Below, one piece after another: positions 1-9,358 of a DNA stretch of 64,000 nucleotides. The stretch's first letter is position 1; every line of letters starts with the position of its first letter. The notes below the pieces were generated by a model, which did not search any database, was not told where the DNA came from, and was given only the letters and a program-made list of their open reading frames with translations. This DNA comes from Psychrobacter sp. FDAARGOS_221 (GTDB taxonomy: Bacteria > Pseudomonadota > Gammaproteobacteria > Pseudomonadales > Moraxellaceae). Where the stretch lies: positions 868,001 to 932,000 of the forward strand of contig NZ_NWFK02000001.1 of NCBI RefSeq assembly GCF_002313155.2, written 5' to 3'. The position numbers and the translations under genes were made by a program.

Positions 1-735
1 GATTCGGCTGTCATCCAACTTTTGTGCCGGTGTATTTTTATCAGGAACAGTATACGCTTCGACTTTAATAATGGCCGGATCAACGGTCGTCGGATTTTTT
101 GGATGCATCAGACGATTGACGATAGGTAAAACGACAATCAGCGCAAACAAAATAATGAGATTAAACGGAGCAAATACAGTTTCTGCTAAAGGAATGGCTT
201 CAGTGAGCGCCCCGCCAGACAGTGTGACCAGATTCTCACCGCCTGAGCTTAAGGTTAACGGAATAGAACCTGAAAAGCCGCCATGCCAAATGACAAAACC
301 CGAATAAGCGGCTGCTACCAATAGAGGATAGTCTACGTTTGCCACTTTACGCGCTAACGACTTGGCAAAGATAGCACCGACAACCAATCCAAATCCCCAA
401 TTAATCCATGAACCAGCCAAGCCAACCAAGGTTGATACCATAATCGCAGTGGTTGGCGAGGTAACCTTACTTGCCATATTATCCAAAAAACGTTGAATAA
501 TAGGCGCATTGGCAAACGCATAACCAGTCACTAAAATAAGCGCCATTTGCATGGCAAAACTATGCAGCGACCACAGTCCTTCGCCCCAGTGTCCGGCCAT
601 TACCAAAACATTTTGGCCAGTAAGTGCGATGCCTGTAATCAGCGCAATAAAGGTTAATACAATGGAGAATACAAACGGAGAGGGTAAATATCGGTTGACC
701 AGCTGCACACTGGCATTGGTGAGAAACTGAAACAT
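1..735 (-). CDS. atoE: Short-chain fatty acid transporter, AtoE family (3' end cut by window)
   Basis: Inner-membrane carrier of the AtoE/TIGR00366 family, which is thought to import short-chain fatty acids such as acetoacetate or butyrate. The 245 visible codons read MFQFLTNASVQLVNRYLPSP at the N terminus, then several hydrophobic helices with the family-typical stretches GHWGEGLWSL, SWINWGFGL and SGFVIWHGGFSGS. The ATG at 735-733 is preceded on the minus strand by an AAGGA ribosome site about eight bases upstream. Roughly the C-terminal half lies outside the window, so neither its end nor an operon partner can be seen. Substrate is inferred from the family only. Confidence 0.85.
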   Translation of the reverse strand, partial: MFQFLTNASVQLVNRYLPSPFVFSIVLTFIALITGIALTGQNVLVMAGHWGEGLWSLHSFAMQMALILVTGYAFANAPIIQRFLDNMASKVTSPTTAIMVSTLVGLAGSWINWGFGLVVGAIFAKSLARKVANVDYPLLVAAAYSGFVIWHGGFSGSIPLTLSSGGENLVTLSGGALTEAIPLAETVFAPFNLIILFALIVVLPIVNRLMHPKNPTTVDPAIIKVEAYTVPDKNTPAQKLDDSRI

Positions 736-1233
736 AATACATCCTTGTCATCGAGTGTTCGGTTACGAATACTGTTTTTAACTTGCTAATGACATCCCTA
801 TTTAGCAATCTTAACTTATTATCTTTGACCTATGCTTATTATCCGTATTATTAATCTTACTCATCATGCCTACTAATGCTGTTGGCAGCTAATTTTGATA
901 ATAGGTCGGCTAAAAATAATAGCATGTACATCTGTAAACCGAAATAGGTTGGTTAACAAAAAACTCTATCAATCTGGTTTTATACTGCCGTACGTATGAG
1001 ACAGCTCGCCATACCAATCTACTGATTAGTGATTAGCTATTAAACAACCTGCTGGGTTAACTCAAGAGCCGAAACCTAACTTTCATCCTGTATCGACGAC
1101 ATTTAAACAACAGGAATTTCCCATTTTTATGCCATTTGCGGTATCATAGACACACAATTTTCGGCAATTTCTTTTCGCCAGTACTTACTGCATCCTAACA
1201 ACTTCAAAACTAACAAACTAAATAGGTGATTTT
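736..1233. other. Intergenic region between divergent atoE and metG
   Basis: About 500 AT-rich bases separate the divergent atoE and metG starts and must hold both promoters. I see no convincing ORF, RNA fold or terminator. The metG ribosome site (AGGTGA, 1224-1229) is at the right edge. Confidence 0.5.
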
Positions 1234-3342
1234 GTGCGTCAAATTCTTGTAACCAGTGCCCTCCCCTATGCCAATGGCCCCATTCACTTAGGACATCTTG
1301 TCGAGTATATTCAAACCGACATTTGGGTGCGGGCGATGAAAGCGCAAGGCCACCAAGTGACCTACGTTTGCGCCGATGATGCACATGGTACGGCCATCAT
1401 GCTAAAGGCGGAAGCCAATGGCATTACCCCAGAAGAGCAAATCGCCAACGTTAAAGCCTCTCATGAGGCTGATTTCAGCAAATTCTTAATTGGTTTTGAT
1501 AACTACTATTCAACTCATTCAGAAGAAAACCGTGAGTTCTCAGAGCTAATCTATCGCCGCTTAAATAGCGAAGGTCATATCTCAACCAAAGATGTTGAGC
1601 AGCTATTTGATCCTGAAAAAAATCTATTTTTAGCCGACCGCTTTGTTAAAGGCGAATGCCCAGAGTGTGGCGCAGAAGACCAATATGGTGATAACTGTGA
1701 AGTATGTGGCACCACTTATAATGCCACTGAACTTAAAAACCCATACTCTACTTTATCGGGTGCGACTCCTGTTTTAAAAACCTCAAAGCATTACTTCTTT
1801 AACCTGCCAGAGTTTGAGCAGTTTTTGCAGCAGTGGACTAAGGATAAAGATCGCCTACAGCCATCTGTATCGAATAAGCTACAAGAGTGGTTCGAAGCAG
1901 GCTTGGCTAAGTGGGATATCTCACGTGATGCGCCTTACTTTGGGTTTAAGATTCCAGACACACCAGAGGGTGAGCCTGACAAATACTTTTATGTTTGGCT
2001 GGATGCGCCTGTCGGCTATATGGCCAGCTTTAAGAACTTATGTCAGCAGCGCCAAGGCTCTACCGATCCATTAAAGCCAGAGCTTAACTTTGATGATTAC
2101 TGGCTGCAAGAAAATCAGCACAAAACCGAGCTGTATCACTTTATTGGTAAAGACATCGTCTATTTCCATGCCCTATTCTGGCCAGCAATGCTTGCCGGCA
2201 GTGAGTTTAGAACTCCGACCGGTGTATTCGCCCACGGCTTCTTGATGGTCAATGGCGATAAGATGAGTAAGTCACGTGGCACCTTTATTCAAGCAGAAAC
2301 CTTTGTGAAGCATCTGCAGCCTGAATACTTGCGTTACTACTTTGCTAGCAAACTGTCTGAAAAAGTAGAAGATATTAATCTAGACTTTGGCGACTTTATG
2401 CAAAAAGTAAACTCAGACATGGTCGGTAAAGTGGTGAACATCGCCAGTCGTAGTGCTGGCTTTATCGTCAAAAAATATGACGGTATGCTGTCAGAGAATT
2501 GCGCTGAGCCTGAGCTATTAAACGATATCATGCGTACTGGTGAAGACATCGCTACTGCTTACGAAAACCGTGAGTTTAGCCGTGCGATGCGTTTAATCAT
2601 GCAGTGTGCAGATAAGGCCAACGAATACATCGATAGCAAAAAACCTTGGGCAATGGCCAAAGAAGAAGGCACTGAGCAAGAAGTACAAGATGTGTGCTCT
2701 GTCGCCATTAACATCTTCCGTCAATTGATGGTTTATCTTGCACCGGTACTACCTGAGCTGACTGATAACGCCAAAGCTTTCTTAAACATCGATGACTTAA
2801 GCTTTAGCAGTCGCAACCAGCTACTATTGAATCACAAAATCAATAAGTTTAAGCCTTTAATGCAGCGCATTGAACAATCTCAAATCGATGCCTTAATTGA
2901 AGAGTCTAAACAAGACCTAGCCGCAGCGACCGGCAATGCTAAAAATAGCACTGCTGCTGGCGCTGATAAGAAAGATAAAAAGTCAGACAGCAAAAAAGCG
3001 GACACCGCTACTGACACCATCGAGTTCGATGACTTTATGAAAGTTGAGATGACTGTGGCGCATGTGCTTGAGTGCAACTATGTTGAAGGCGCTGATAAGC
3101 TACTACAATTTACGTTAGATATCGGTAAAGACCAGCCAATTAACGTGTTTAGCGGTATCCGTAAGTTTTATGAGCCTGAACAATTAACCAATAAAAAGGT
3201 CATCTGTGTCACTAACCTTGCCCCTAGTAAAATGAAGTTTGGGGTGTCAGAAGGTATGATTTTATCCTCTGGTGATCCAAAAACTGGCTTGGTTGTCATC
3301 ACCCTACCTGACGACTGCCAAGTTGGTGATAAACTTGCATAA
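1234..3342 (+). CDS. metG: Methionyl-tRNA synthetase
   Basis: Class I aminoacyl-tRNA synthetase charging tRNA-Met in the cytoplasm. The 702-residue protein has the HIGH-type motif in [11 protein letters not shown] near residue 12-22, a zinc-binding knuckle with paired CPEC and CEVC cysteines near residues 146-165, the KMSKS loop (DKMSKSRG) near residue 342, and a C-terminal tRNA-binding (Trbp111-like) domain after an Ala/Lys/Asp-rich linker near residues 565-595. Length is normal for the dimeric bacterial form. The start is GTG at 1234, chosen because AGGTGA lies five bases upstream and the protein begins [15 protein letters not shown] as in homologues. A strong terminator follows, so it is probably monocistronic. 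Confidence 0.98.
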   Translation: MRQILVTSALPYANGPIHLGHLVEYIQTDIWVRAMKAQGHQVTYVCADDAHGTAIMLKAEANGITPEEQIANVKASHEADFSKFLIGFDNYYSTHSEENREFSELIYRRLNSEGHISTKDVEQLFDPEKNLFLADRFVKGECPECGAEDQYGDNCEVCGTTYNATELKNPYSTLSGATPVLKTSKHYFFNLPEFEQFLQQWTKDKDRLQPSVSNKLQEWFEAGLAKWDISRDAPYFGFKIPDTPEGEPDKYFYVWLDAPVGYMASFKNLCQQRQGSTDPLKPELNFDDYWLQENQHKTELYHFIGKDIVYFHALFWPAMLAGSEFRTPTGVFAHGFLMVNGDKMSKSRGTFIQAETFVKHLQPEYLRYYFASKLSEKVEDINLDFGDFMQKVNSDMVGKVVNIASRSAGFIVKKYDGMLSENCAEPELLNDIMRTGEDIATAYENREFSRAMRLIMQCADKANEYIDSKKPWAMAKEEGTEQEVQDVCSVAINIFRQLMVYLAPVLPELTDNAKAFLNIDDLSFSSRNQLLLNHKINKFKPLMQRIEQSQIDALIEESKQDLAAATGNAKNSTAAGADKKDKKSDSKKADTATDTIEFDDFMKVEMTVAHVLECNYVEGADKLLQFTLDIGKDQPINVFSGIRKFYEPEQLTNKKVICVTNLAPSKMKFGVSEGMILSSGDPKTGLVVITLPDDCQVGDKLA

Positions 3343-3420
3343 TTTTTTGCATCGCTCACTGTATAGCAATCAATATTAGCTATTTATTGAGCCATTATGT
3401 ACCAAACTCGTTGATAAAAC

Positions 3421-3480
3421 GGGTCGTTAAAAGCCGATGTTATAACAGCATCGGCTTTTATCTTAAGCGACCCTCTTTTT
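3421..3480 (+). terminator. Rho-independent terminator of metG
   Basis: Perfect 12-bp inverted repeat (3428-3439 with 3449-3460, core AAAAGCCGATG / CATCGGCTTTT) with a 9-base loop. An outer GGGTCG / CGACCC pairing extends it. A T-run follows at 3475-3483. Confidence 0.85.
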
Positions 3481-3552
3481 TTATTTCCCACTTGTGTTAC
3501 ATTATTGTAATATAGTCTTACACTGTTAAACTTTCATGGAATAGTTAACCTT

Positions 3553-4692
3553 ATGCTGCCAAATCTTTTTACCGCAAATGCGGCATCCTCGTCAGTACTT
3601 AATAATCAACAACACATGGCTCAAAACAAGGTGAATTTGCCTAATGCAAATAACACTCATAAACCTAAGCTATGGCGAGGTTTGCTGACCTTAAGCATGG
3701 GCGTAAGCTTAGCAGCGCTAACCGCTTGTGGTGATAAGCCAGCTGATGACACAACAGAGCAAGCAGCCAGTAGTGAAAAACAAGCCAAAACCCTAGCAAT
3801 CACTCAGATTGTCGAGCATCCTTCTTTAGATGATATTCGACGCGGCATTGTTGATGAGCTAGCCGAACAGGACTATGTTGAAGGGCAAAACTTAACCGTC
3901 AACTTCCAAAGCGCGCAAGGCAACACGGCCACAGCGGGTCAAATTGCTAAGCAGTTCGCTGGTGATGTGCCTGACGCAATCGTAGCTATTTCGACCCCAT
4001 CAGCACAAACCGTAGTTGCTTCAACCACAACGATTCCAGTTATTTATACCGCCATTTCAGATCCTGTAGCCGCCAAACTAATTGACCAAAACGATGTACC
4101 TATTCAGTCCAATATCACAGGGCTATCTAGTCAATTACCTATCGATCCGCCACTAGATCTTATTCAAAAAATCGTCCCTGATGCTAAGACCATCGGCTAT
4201 GTCTATAGCCCAGGTGAAGCCAACTCTGTAGTGGTATTAAAACAGCTACAAGATGCCGCACCTGCCCGCGGCCTTGAAATCTTAGATGTCACTGCTAACC
4301 GTCCTAATGATGTGGCGATGGCGGCACGCAGCTTGCAAGGTCGTGCTGACGTCATTTATACCTCATTAGATAATAACGTAATCACCGCTTTTGAAGCCAT
4401 GGCTGGCGCAGCCAATGAAATGGGCATTCCAGTTATTACTTCAGATGAATTTAGTGTTCGCCGTGGCGCCACTGCTGCACTGGGTGTGAACGATTATGAC
4501 TTTGGTCGTACCACAGGGAAGATGGTATATCGTGTGTTAAATGGTGAAGCCATTACTGACATTAAGCCAGAAGTTATGAATAAGCTGACACTGTATGTCA
4601 GCCCTAAGCATGCTAAAGCACAAGGCGTAACTTTAGATCCTTCAATAATAGCAGATGCTATTAATGTTGATGAGACCGAGCCTAGCCACTGA
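3553..4692 (+). CDS. ABC transporter substrate-binding lipoprotein (TrpX/DUF534-like), copy 1
   Basis: Periplasmic binding lipoprotein of the COG2984 family (TrpX-like), which pairs with a COG4120 permease and a COG1101 ATPase, as encoded downstream. A hydrophobic signal at about residues 42-58 ends in the lipobox LTAC with the lipidated cysteine at 59. The mature part carries SAQGNTATAGQIAKQF, TPSAQ, YSPGEANS and LGVNDYDFGR, all shared with the second copy at 5014. The N-terminal region before the signal is unusually long (about 37 residues). A later ATG at 3616 would shorten it but has no visible ribosome site, so I kept 3553. The ligand is unknown; tryptophan or tyrosine in Gram-positive relatives should not be carried over. 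Confidence 0.9.
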   Translation: MLPNLFTANAASSSVLNNQQHMAQNKVNLPNANNTHKPKLWRGLLTLSMGVSLAALTACGDKPADDTTEQAASSEKQAKTLAITQIVEHPSLDDIRRGIVDELAEQDYVEGQNLTVNFQSAQGNTATAGQIAKQFAGDVPDAIVAISTPSAQTVVASTTTIPVIYTAISDPVAAKLIDQNDVPIQSNITGLSSQLPIDPPLDLIQKIVPDAKTIGYVYSPGEANSVVVLKQLQDAAPARGLEILDVTANRPNDVAMAARSLQGRADVIYTSLDNNVITAFEAMAGAANEMGIPVITSDEFSVRRGATAALGVNDYDFGRTTGKMVYRVLNGEAITDIKPEVMNKLTLYVSPKHAKAQGVTLDPSIIADAINVDETEPSH

Positions 4693-5013
4693 TTAAACCC
4701 GTAATAATGCTAAGCCGATAGCAACACTTACTAGCTTAGCCAATTGGTTTAGTGATTATGGTTCAGTAGTTTTACGGTTCAATAAAAGTGTTATCGTCCC
4801 AGCATTTTAAAGGTGTAGAAGGTCTTATAAGGACGAAGCATAAGGAAATCAATCACAAGAAAAGGAAATCACAAACAATATTAGACACGTAACACACCGA
4901 GAAATTTATTTAAATAGTTGATTTATAAATCAATTTTATAGGTCTATAATCAATACAACAGTAACTGGTTATCAAAATAATAGTGGATAGATAACATTTT
5001 TTAGGAGAAATCA
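4693..5013. other. Intergenic region between the two binding-protein genes
   Basis: About 320 bases separate the two paralogous genes. It holds a perfect 16-bp palindrome at 4918-4933 and a TATAAT hexamer at 4945-4950, suggesting an independent promoter for the second copy. No ORF is convincing. Confidence 0.45.
4918..4950 (+). promoter_or_regulatory. Putative promoter/operator of second binding-protein gene
   Basis: The perfect palindrome TTGATTTATAAATCAA (4918-4933) lies just upstream of TATAAT (4945-4950), about 65 bases before the start at 5014. It resembles an FNR site (TTGAT-N4-ATCAA), but the spacer is six bases rather than four, so FNR/ANR binding is doubtful. It may be an operator of an unknown regulator. 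Confidence 0.3.
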
Positions 5014-6030
5014 ATGTTTAACTCAAATCGCCTAGTAACAACCTTAATGTGGGGCGGCGTTGCTGCCGCTGTCTTAACCGGCTGTAATAAACCAGATGCA
5101 GATAATGCAGACACCACTACCCAAGCTGCTGATGCCGATGTGAAAAATGTGGCGATTACTGCCATTGTTGAGCATCCGGCTTTAGATGCGGTACGCGCTG
5201 GTGTTATTGAAGAATTAGCTGCTGAAGGCTTTAAAGAAGGTGAAAACCTTAAGATTAACTTCCAAAGCGCTCAAGGTAACACCGCTACTGCCGGCCAAAT
5301 TGCCAAGCAGTTCGTTGGTGAGAACCCAGATGTGATCGTTGCCATTGCGACCCCATCAGCACAATCTGTAGCCGCTGCTACCAACACTATTCCATTGGTA
5401 TTCTCAGCCGTTACTGACCCAGTTGAAGCAAAACTACTAAACTCACTCGATGGTTCAGGCTCTAACGTAACCGGTGCTTCTGATGCGCTACCATATGCAC
5501 CACAAATCGACTTAATGAAGCAAATCATTCCTGATCTGAAAAATGTCGGTTATGTCTATAGCCCAGGCGAAGTTAACTCTACCATTGTGTTAAAAAATCT
5601 AGAAGCACAGCTAACACCTATGGGCATTAAAGTGCACTCTGCACCTGCGCAAAAGAGTAATGATATCGCTATGGCAGCACGCAGTATCGCTGATAAAGTA
5701 GACGTAATTTACTCATCAACCGATAACAACGTCGTATCTGCTTATGAGTCACTATATCAAGTAGCAAAAGAAAGCAAAGTGCCTTTAATTGCTTCTGATA
5801 CTGACTCTGTTGAACGTGGCGCTATTGCCGCATTAGGCGTGAACTACCATGCGCTTGGTCGCGAGACAGGTAAACTGGTCGTGCGTATCTTAAATGGTGA
5901 AGCACCAGGCACGATTCCTGTGTACACACCACAAGAATTAGACCTTTATGTCAGCAAAAGTCATGCTTCTGAGCAAGGTATTGAGCTTCCTCAAGCGTTA
6001 ATCGATGACGCTAAAGAAGTCTTAGAATAA
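5014..6030 (+). CDS. ABC transporter substrate-binding lipoprotein (TrpX/DUF534-like), copy 2
   Basis: Second COG2984-type periplasmic binding lipoprotein, 338 residues. The signal is short and regular: MFNSNRLVTTLMWGGVAAAV then lipobox LTGC with lipid-bearing Cys24. The ATG at 5014 follows AGGAGA (5003-5008). It shares long identical runs with copy 1, including FQSAQGNTATAGQIAKQF and YSPGE, and aligns over the entire mature length, so the pair arose by tandem duplication. It lies directly upstream of the permease gene, which makes it the likelier main partner. A perfect 13-bp hairpin downstream (6041-6093) may cut expression of the permease relative to the binding protein. Confidence 0.92.
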   Translation: MFNSNRLVTTLMWGGVAAAVLTGCNKPDADNADTTTQAADADVKNVAITAIVEHPALDAVRAGVIEELAAEGFKEGENLKINFQSAQGNTATAGQIAKQFVGENPDVIVAIATPSAQSVAAATNTIPLVFSAVTDPVEAKLLNSLDGSGSNVTGASDALPYAPQIDLMKQIIPDLKNVGYVYSPGEVNSTIVLKNLEAQLTPMGIKVHSAPAQKSNDIAMAARSIADKVDVIYSSTDNNVVSAYESLYQVAKESKVPLIASDTDSVERGAIAALGVNYHALGRETGKLVVRILNGEAPGTIPVYTPQELDLYVSKSHASEQGIELPQALIDDAKEVLE

Positions 6031-6369
6031 ATACTGATAAAACTAAAAGTTAAATATATGCAGGCTATCTTTTGTGATGCTTAACTTTTAGTTATTTGCT
6101 AAAATAGTTTTTAACACAGCCAGTTGTTCGTAGCGTTATTAGTGCGTAGCAGTCTTAATGATTATTATTGGTTATGAGCATTTATTCAACGAATACAACA
6201 ACGCCATGGTTACCTTGAGCTGCAGATCTTTATCTGTTAAATACACGTTGGTGCCCTACTTGTTTTTTTGGTCTTTGGTCACAGTTTTAACTCACTACCT
6301 GTTAAAACCTGTCGCTAAAGTCTAAGCAGCAAGCAGCATGCCCTATACATAGCGGTGTCTTAATCTCTT
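6031..6369. other. Intergenic region between binding protein and permease, with a 13-bp hairpin
   Basis: Perfect 13-bp inverted repeat AACTAAAAGTTAA (6041-6053) with its complement (6081-6093) around a 27-base loop. No long T-run follows, so it may be a weak terminator or an mRNA-stabilising hairpin. Nothing else is recognisable in the remaining 275 bases. Confidence 0.45.
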
Positions 6370-7263
6370 ATGTCTCTCATTGCTTTTTTTGGTGCCCTTG
6401 AAAGTGGTCTTATCTATGCGCTAGTCGCTCTTGGTGTGCTACTTTCATTTCGTACCCTAGACTTTCCAGATTTGACTGCCGATGGTAGCTTCCCCTTAGG
6501 TGGTGCTGTCGCTGGTATTTCCATTATTTCTGGTATTGATCCATGGATAGCCTGCGGTCTTGGTATGCTTGCCGGTGCTGTTGCGGGTATGGTAACCGCT
6601 TGGTTGCATGTTAAATTAGGTATTTTACAGCTGTTGGCCAGTATCTTGGTGATGGTTGCCTTATACTCAGTTAACCTGCGTATTATGGGCGCCCCTAACC
6701 TGCCTTTATTGGGAGAGCAAACAGTCTTTAGTGATCTGGTAACCAATGAAAATGGTTCTTGGATGCGCTGTTTAATTATTGGTGCGGTGGTCATCATTGC
6801 TAAGCTGATACTCGACTGGTTCTTCTCCACAGAGGCAGGGTTGTCGATGCGTGCTACTGGCTCTAACCTACGCATGGCACAGGCACAAGGTATCAATACC
6901 TCTGTCATGACTGTGGTTGGTATGGCCATTTCGAACGCCTTGATTGCTTTAGGCGGTGCGCTGTTCGTTCAGACTCAAGGTAGTGCTGATATCTCTATTG
7001 GTATTGGTACCATTGTTATCGGTTTGGCAGCGGTTATTATTGGCGAGACCATTATTCCGGCCAAACGCATTTGGTTGATTACTTTTGCGGTTATCTTAGG
7101 TGCTGTGATTTACAAGCTGTTTATCCAAGTCGCTTTATCAAGCAGCACCCTACGCAGTATTGGTTTCGGCTCTCAAGATCTAAACTTAATTACTGCACTA
7201 TTAGTAGTGATTGCTCTACAGCTGCCTTCGATAAAATCAAAGCTGTTATCCGGCCGCAATTAA
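6370..7263 (+). CDS. ABC transporter permease (COG4120/TrpY-like)
   Basis: Inner-membrane permease of 297 residues with about eight to nine hydrophobic segments, from the family related to branched-chain amino acid permeases. The opening GALESGLIYALVALGVLLSFRTLDFPDLTADGSFPLGGAV is diagnostic of this group, and the EAGLSMRATGSN segment near residue 160 is the probable coupling loop to the ATPase. The start has only a poor ribosome site (TCTTATG context), but the next methionine would delete the first helix. It lies between the binding proteins and the ATPase gene, all on the plus strand, as expected of one importer. Confidence 0.92.
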   Translation: MSLIAFFGALESGLIYALVALGVLLSFRTLDFPDLTADGSFPLGGAVAGISIISGIDPWIACGLGMLAGAVAGMVTAWLHVKLGILQLLASILVMVALYSVNLRIMGAPNLPLLGEQTVFSDLVTNENGSWMRCLIIGAVVIIAKLILDWFFSTEAGLSMRATGSNLRMAQAQGINTSVMTVVGMAISNALIALGGALFVQTQGSADISIGIGTIVIGLAAVIIGETIIPAKRIWLITFAVILGAVIYKLFIQVALSSSTLRSIGFGSQDLNLITALLVVIALQLPSIKSKLLSGRN

Positions 7264-7374
7264 ATGACCTAACCGCTGAGTTTTTGGATTGATCTTGATA
7301 ATGGATTTTATAAAAATCAGCACAATAAATTATAGCAAAGCTCGTAATATGCTAATACGTAAGGATATCGCCAT

Positions 7375-8169
7375 ATGATGGAAGCCAATGACCTACGGTT
7401 AACCTTTAACCGTGGTACGCCAATTGAAAACCCTGCGCTACGTGGCATTAGCTTAAACATCGCTGAAGGTGAGTTTGTGACCGTCATTGGAACAAATGGC
7501 GCGGGGAAATCTACCTTTTTGAATGCAGTTAGTGGCACCATACGCGTTGATAGTGGCTCTATCTTATTGAACGGTATGGATGTTACCAAAAAGAGCGCAC
7601 ACAAAAGAGCGCATTGGGTTGCCCGTGTTTTCCAAGACCCTATGGCGGGTACTTGTGAAGCCCTGACCATTGAAGAGAACTTAGCACTGGCCTTCAAACG
7701 AGGCGGCAGACGTGGTTTAAAGTTTGCGCTCAATAATGAAAACCGTGAACTGTTCCGTGAAAAGCTGTCTATCTTAAAGCTGGGTCTTGAAAACCGTCTT
7801 ACCGATAGAATGGGATTGTTATCAGGTGGTCAGCGTCAGGCGGTTAGCTTGCTAATGGCCTCATTACAACCGTCAAAAATCTTACTGCTGGATGAGCACA
7901 CTGCTGCACTAGATCCTAAAACCGCTGCTTTCGTGTTAGAGCTGACTGATAAGATTGTGCATGATAATAATCTAACCACCATGATGGTCACCCATTCAAT
8001 GCAGCAGGCACTGACCCATGGTGATCGCACTGTGATGTTACACCAAGGTCAGGTCGTACTTGATGTGGCAGGAGATGAGCGTAAAGGCATGGATGTGCAT
8101 GACTTACTCGATATGTTCGAGCGCACCCGTGGTGAAAAAGTTGAGGATGACAGCTTAATTTTAAGCTAA
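7375..8169 (+). CDS. ABC transporter ATP-binding protein (COG1101/TrpZ-like)
   Basis: Cytoplasmic ATPase that powers the importer encoded just upstream. The 264 residues show Walker A GTNGAGKST near residue 40, Q-loop VFQDP, signature LSGGQRQ near residue 148, Walker B ILLLDEHTAALDP and the switch histidine in MVTHS. Two consecutive ATG codons (7375, 7378) follow AAGGAT at 7361-7366. It is the last gene of the importer locus: a terminator hairpin lies 50 bases downstream. Confidence 0.93.
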   Translation: MMEANDLRLTFNRGTPIENPALRGISLNIAEGEFVTVIGTNGAGKSTFLNAVSGTIRVDSGSILLNGMDVTKKSAHKRAHWVARVFQDPMAGTCEALTIEENLALAFKRGGRRGLKFALNNENRELFREKLSILKLGLENRLTDRMGLLSGGQRQAVSLLMASLQPSKILLLDEHTAALDPKTAAFVLELTDKIVHDNNLTTMMVTHSMQQALTHGDRTVMLHQGQVVLDVAGDERKGMDVHDLLDMFERTRGEKVEDDSLILS

Positions 8170-8219
8170 CCACTGCCCTTCACTTATTCGCTTATTTTTG
8201 CGATTAAATATGTTAACTA

Positions 8220-8255
8220 TTAAAAAGCTCACCCTTGATAGGATGAGCTTTTTTA
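8220..8255 (+). terminator. Terminator of the ABC importer locus
   Basis: The arms AAAAAGCTCA-CCC and GG-ATGAGCTTTTTT form a stem around TTGATA and end in a T-run. It also faces the 3' end of the minus-strand DUF302 pseudogene. Confidence 0.7.
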
Positions 8256-8311
8256 ACGCGACCAGTTTAATGACTATATTGGAGGGTTACTCTTTTGACA
8301 GTTACTCAGAG

Positions 8312-8866
8312 CTACTGCGTGACTGTATTGCTAATCAGTTTCTCGGCAGCGGCCAAACTGTTTTCAACATCAATGTATTGAATGTTGCTGCCCCTGATAA
8401 GCTCGCGAGTATCATTAAAGCTTACCAAAACCTTATTATCAACTTCGGTAATCAATATCTTTAACGGCAACTGTAAAGCAAAGGTTGGATCCTTCTTCAT
8501 CAGTGGCGTGCCTGCCTTAGGGTGACCGAATATTAACACGGTTGCTGGCTGCATCTGTAAGCCAACATCATGAGCCGCTTGGGTATGATCAATCTCTGCA
8601 AACAGAGTCATATTTATGCTACTAATTGCTGATTTTAGACGCGCGACTGTTTGCTCAAAGTCCTAACGACTAGATACGGTTTTTACTTTGCTACTGTTTA
8701 AGTCTAATGTATTTGGCTCAAGCATAAATTGCTGACCCTGACTTAATTGTTTACTCACCGTTTGAATGGAGCCACTAGACTTATCCACTCCCTGGCAGGC
8801 TGTTAGCAGTATAGTTGCTGCGCATACCGAAAATAGTGTCAGCCCCTTATTTAAATTTGTACTCAT
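8312..8866 (-). pseudogene. DUF302 lipoprotein interrupted by an in-frame amber codon
   Basis: Read on the minus strand, ATG at 8866 opens a lipoprotein signal (lipobox LTAC in ATILLTACQG) and a mature N terminus ending KVKTVSSR. A TAG at 8665-8663 then stops it. The same frame continues without any shift as DFEQTVARLKSAISSINMTLFAEIDH..., a clear DUF302 domain with FGHPKAGTPLMKKDP and DVENSLAAAEKL, ending at 8312. The two halves together are the normal length of DUF302 proteins (about 184 codons), so a single point mutation explains the break. Either the gene is dead, the stop is read through, or the base is a sequencing error. DUF302 proteins have no firmly known function. Confidence 0.85.
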
Positions 8867-9358
8867 GACATACCCTTCTTTTTTAAATCTGTTTGGGGGT
8901 TTAATCGCTTTTACTAACTATTTTTGTTAGCCAATTTATTATTAAAATATTTTATTATTAAACAATAGCTTAGATTGTATCACAGGTTTCTGATTCAACT
9001 ATTATGCAATTATCGTGCTCAATGTTTTAATTTAAGTGCTTAAGTATCTGGCATCTTGATTGGGCTGACTGCTATTCCTACTTACTTACTCAATCTATTC
9101 TATTCATCAATTCTTGTCGTATTCTAGACTTTAAGCCTTAACCTGTTAGTGCTATTTAGGCAAACACAGCGGTTCTTTATCAAAACCGGCGCTCAGGGCT
9201 GTCAAAACAGGATTAATTTAATAAAAATAACCATAAACTTACCGACAATCATTGCGTCAGCGAAGAAATATGTCTATCCTAAAGTATAAACATTTGTTTG
9301 TAGAGGTATAACAAATAGTTTTCCAAATTAGCTATCATATTATTAAAAGGATTTAAGT
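8867..9358. other. Intergenic region, nothing recognised
   Basis: About 490 very AT-rich bases lie between the divergent DUF302 pseudogene and the aminotransferase gene. I find no ORF with a ribosome site, no strong hairpin and no repeat. AAAAGG at 9345-9350 serves the downstream start. Confidence 0.5.

Noticed and set aside
6414..6929. 171-codon antisense ORF
   Set aside because: It lies wholly opposite the permease gene, lacks a ribosome site and has no recognisable motif; it reflects codon bias of the real gene.
8198..8464. 88-codon plus-strand ORF after the ABC ATPase gene
   Set aside because: It runs through the terminator hairpin and antisense to the DUF302 domain.
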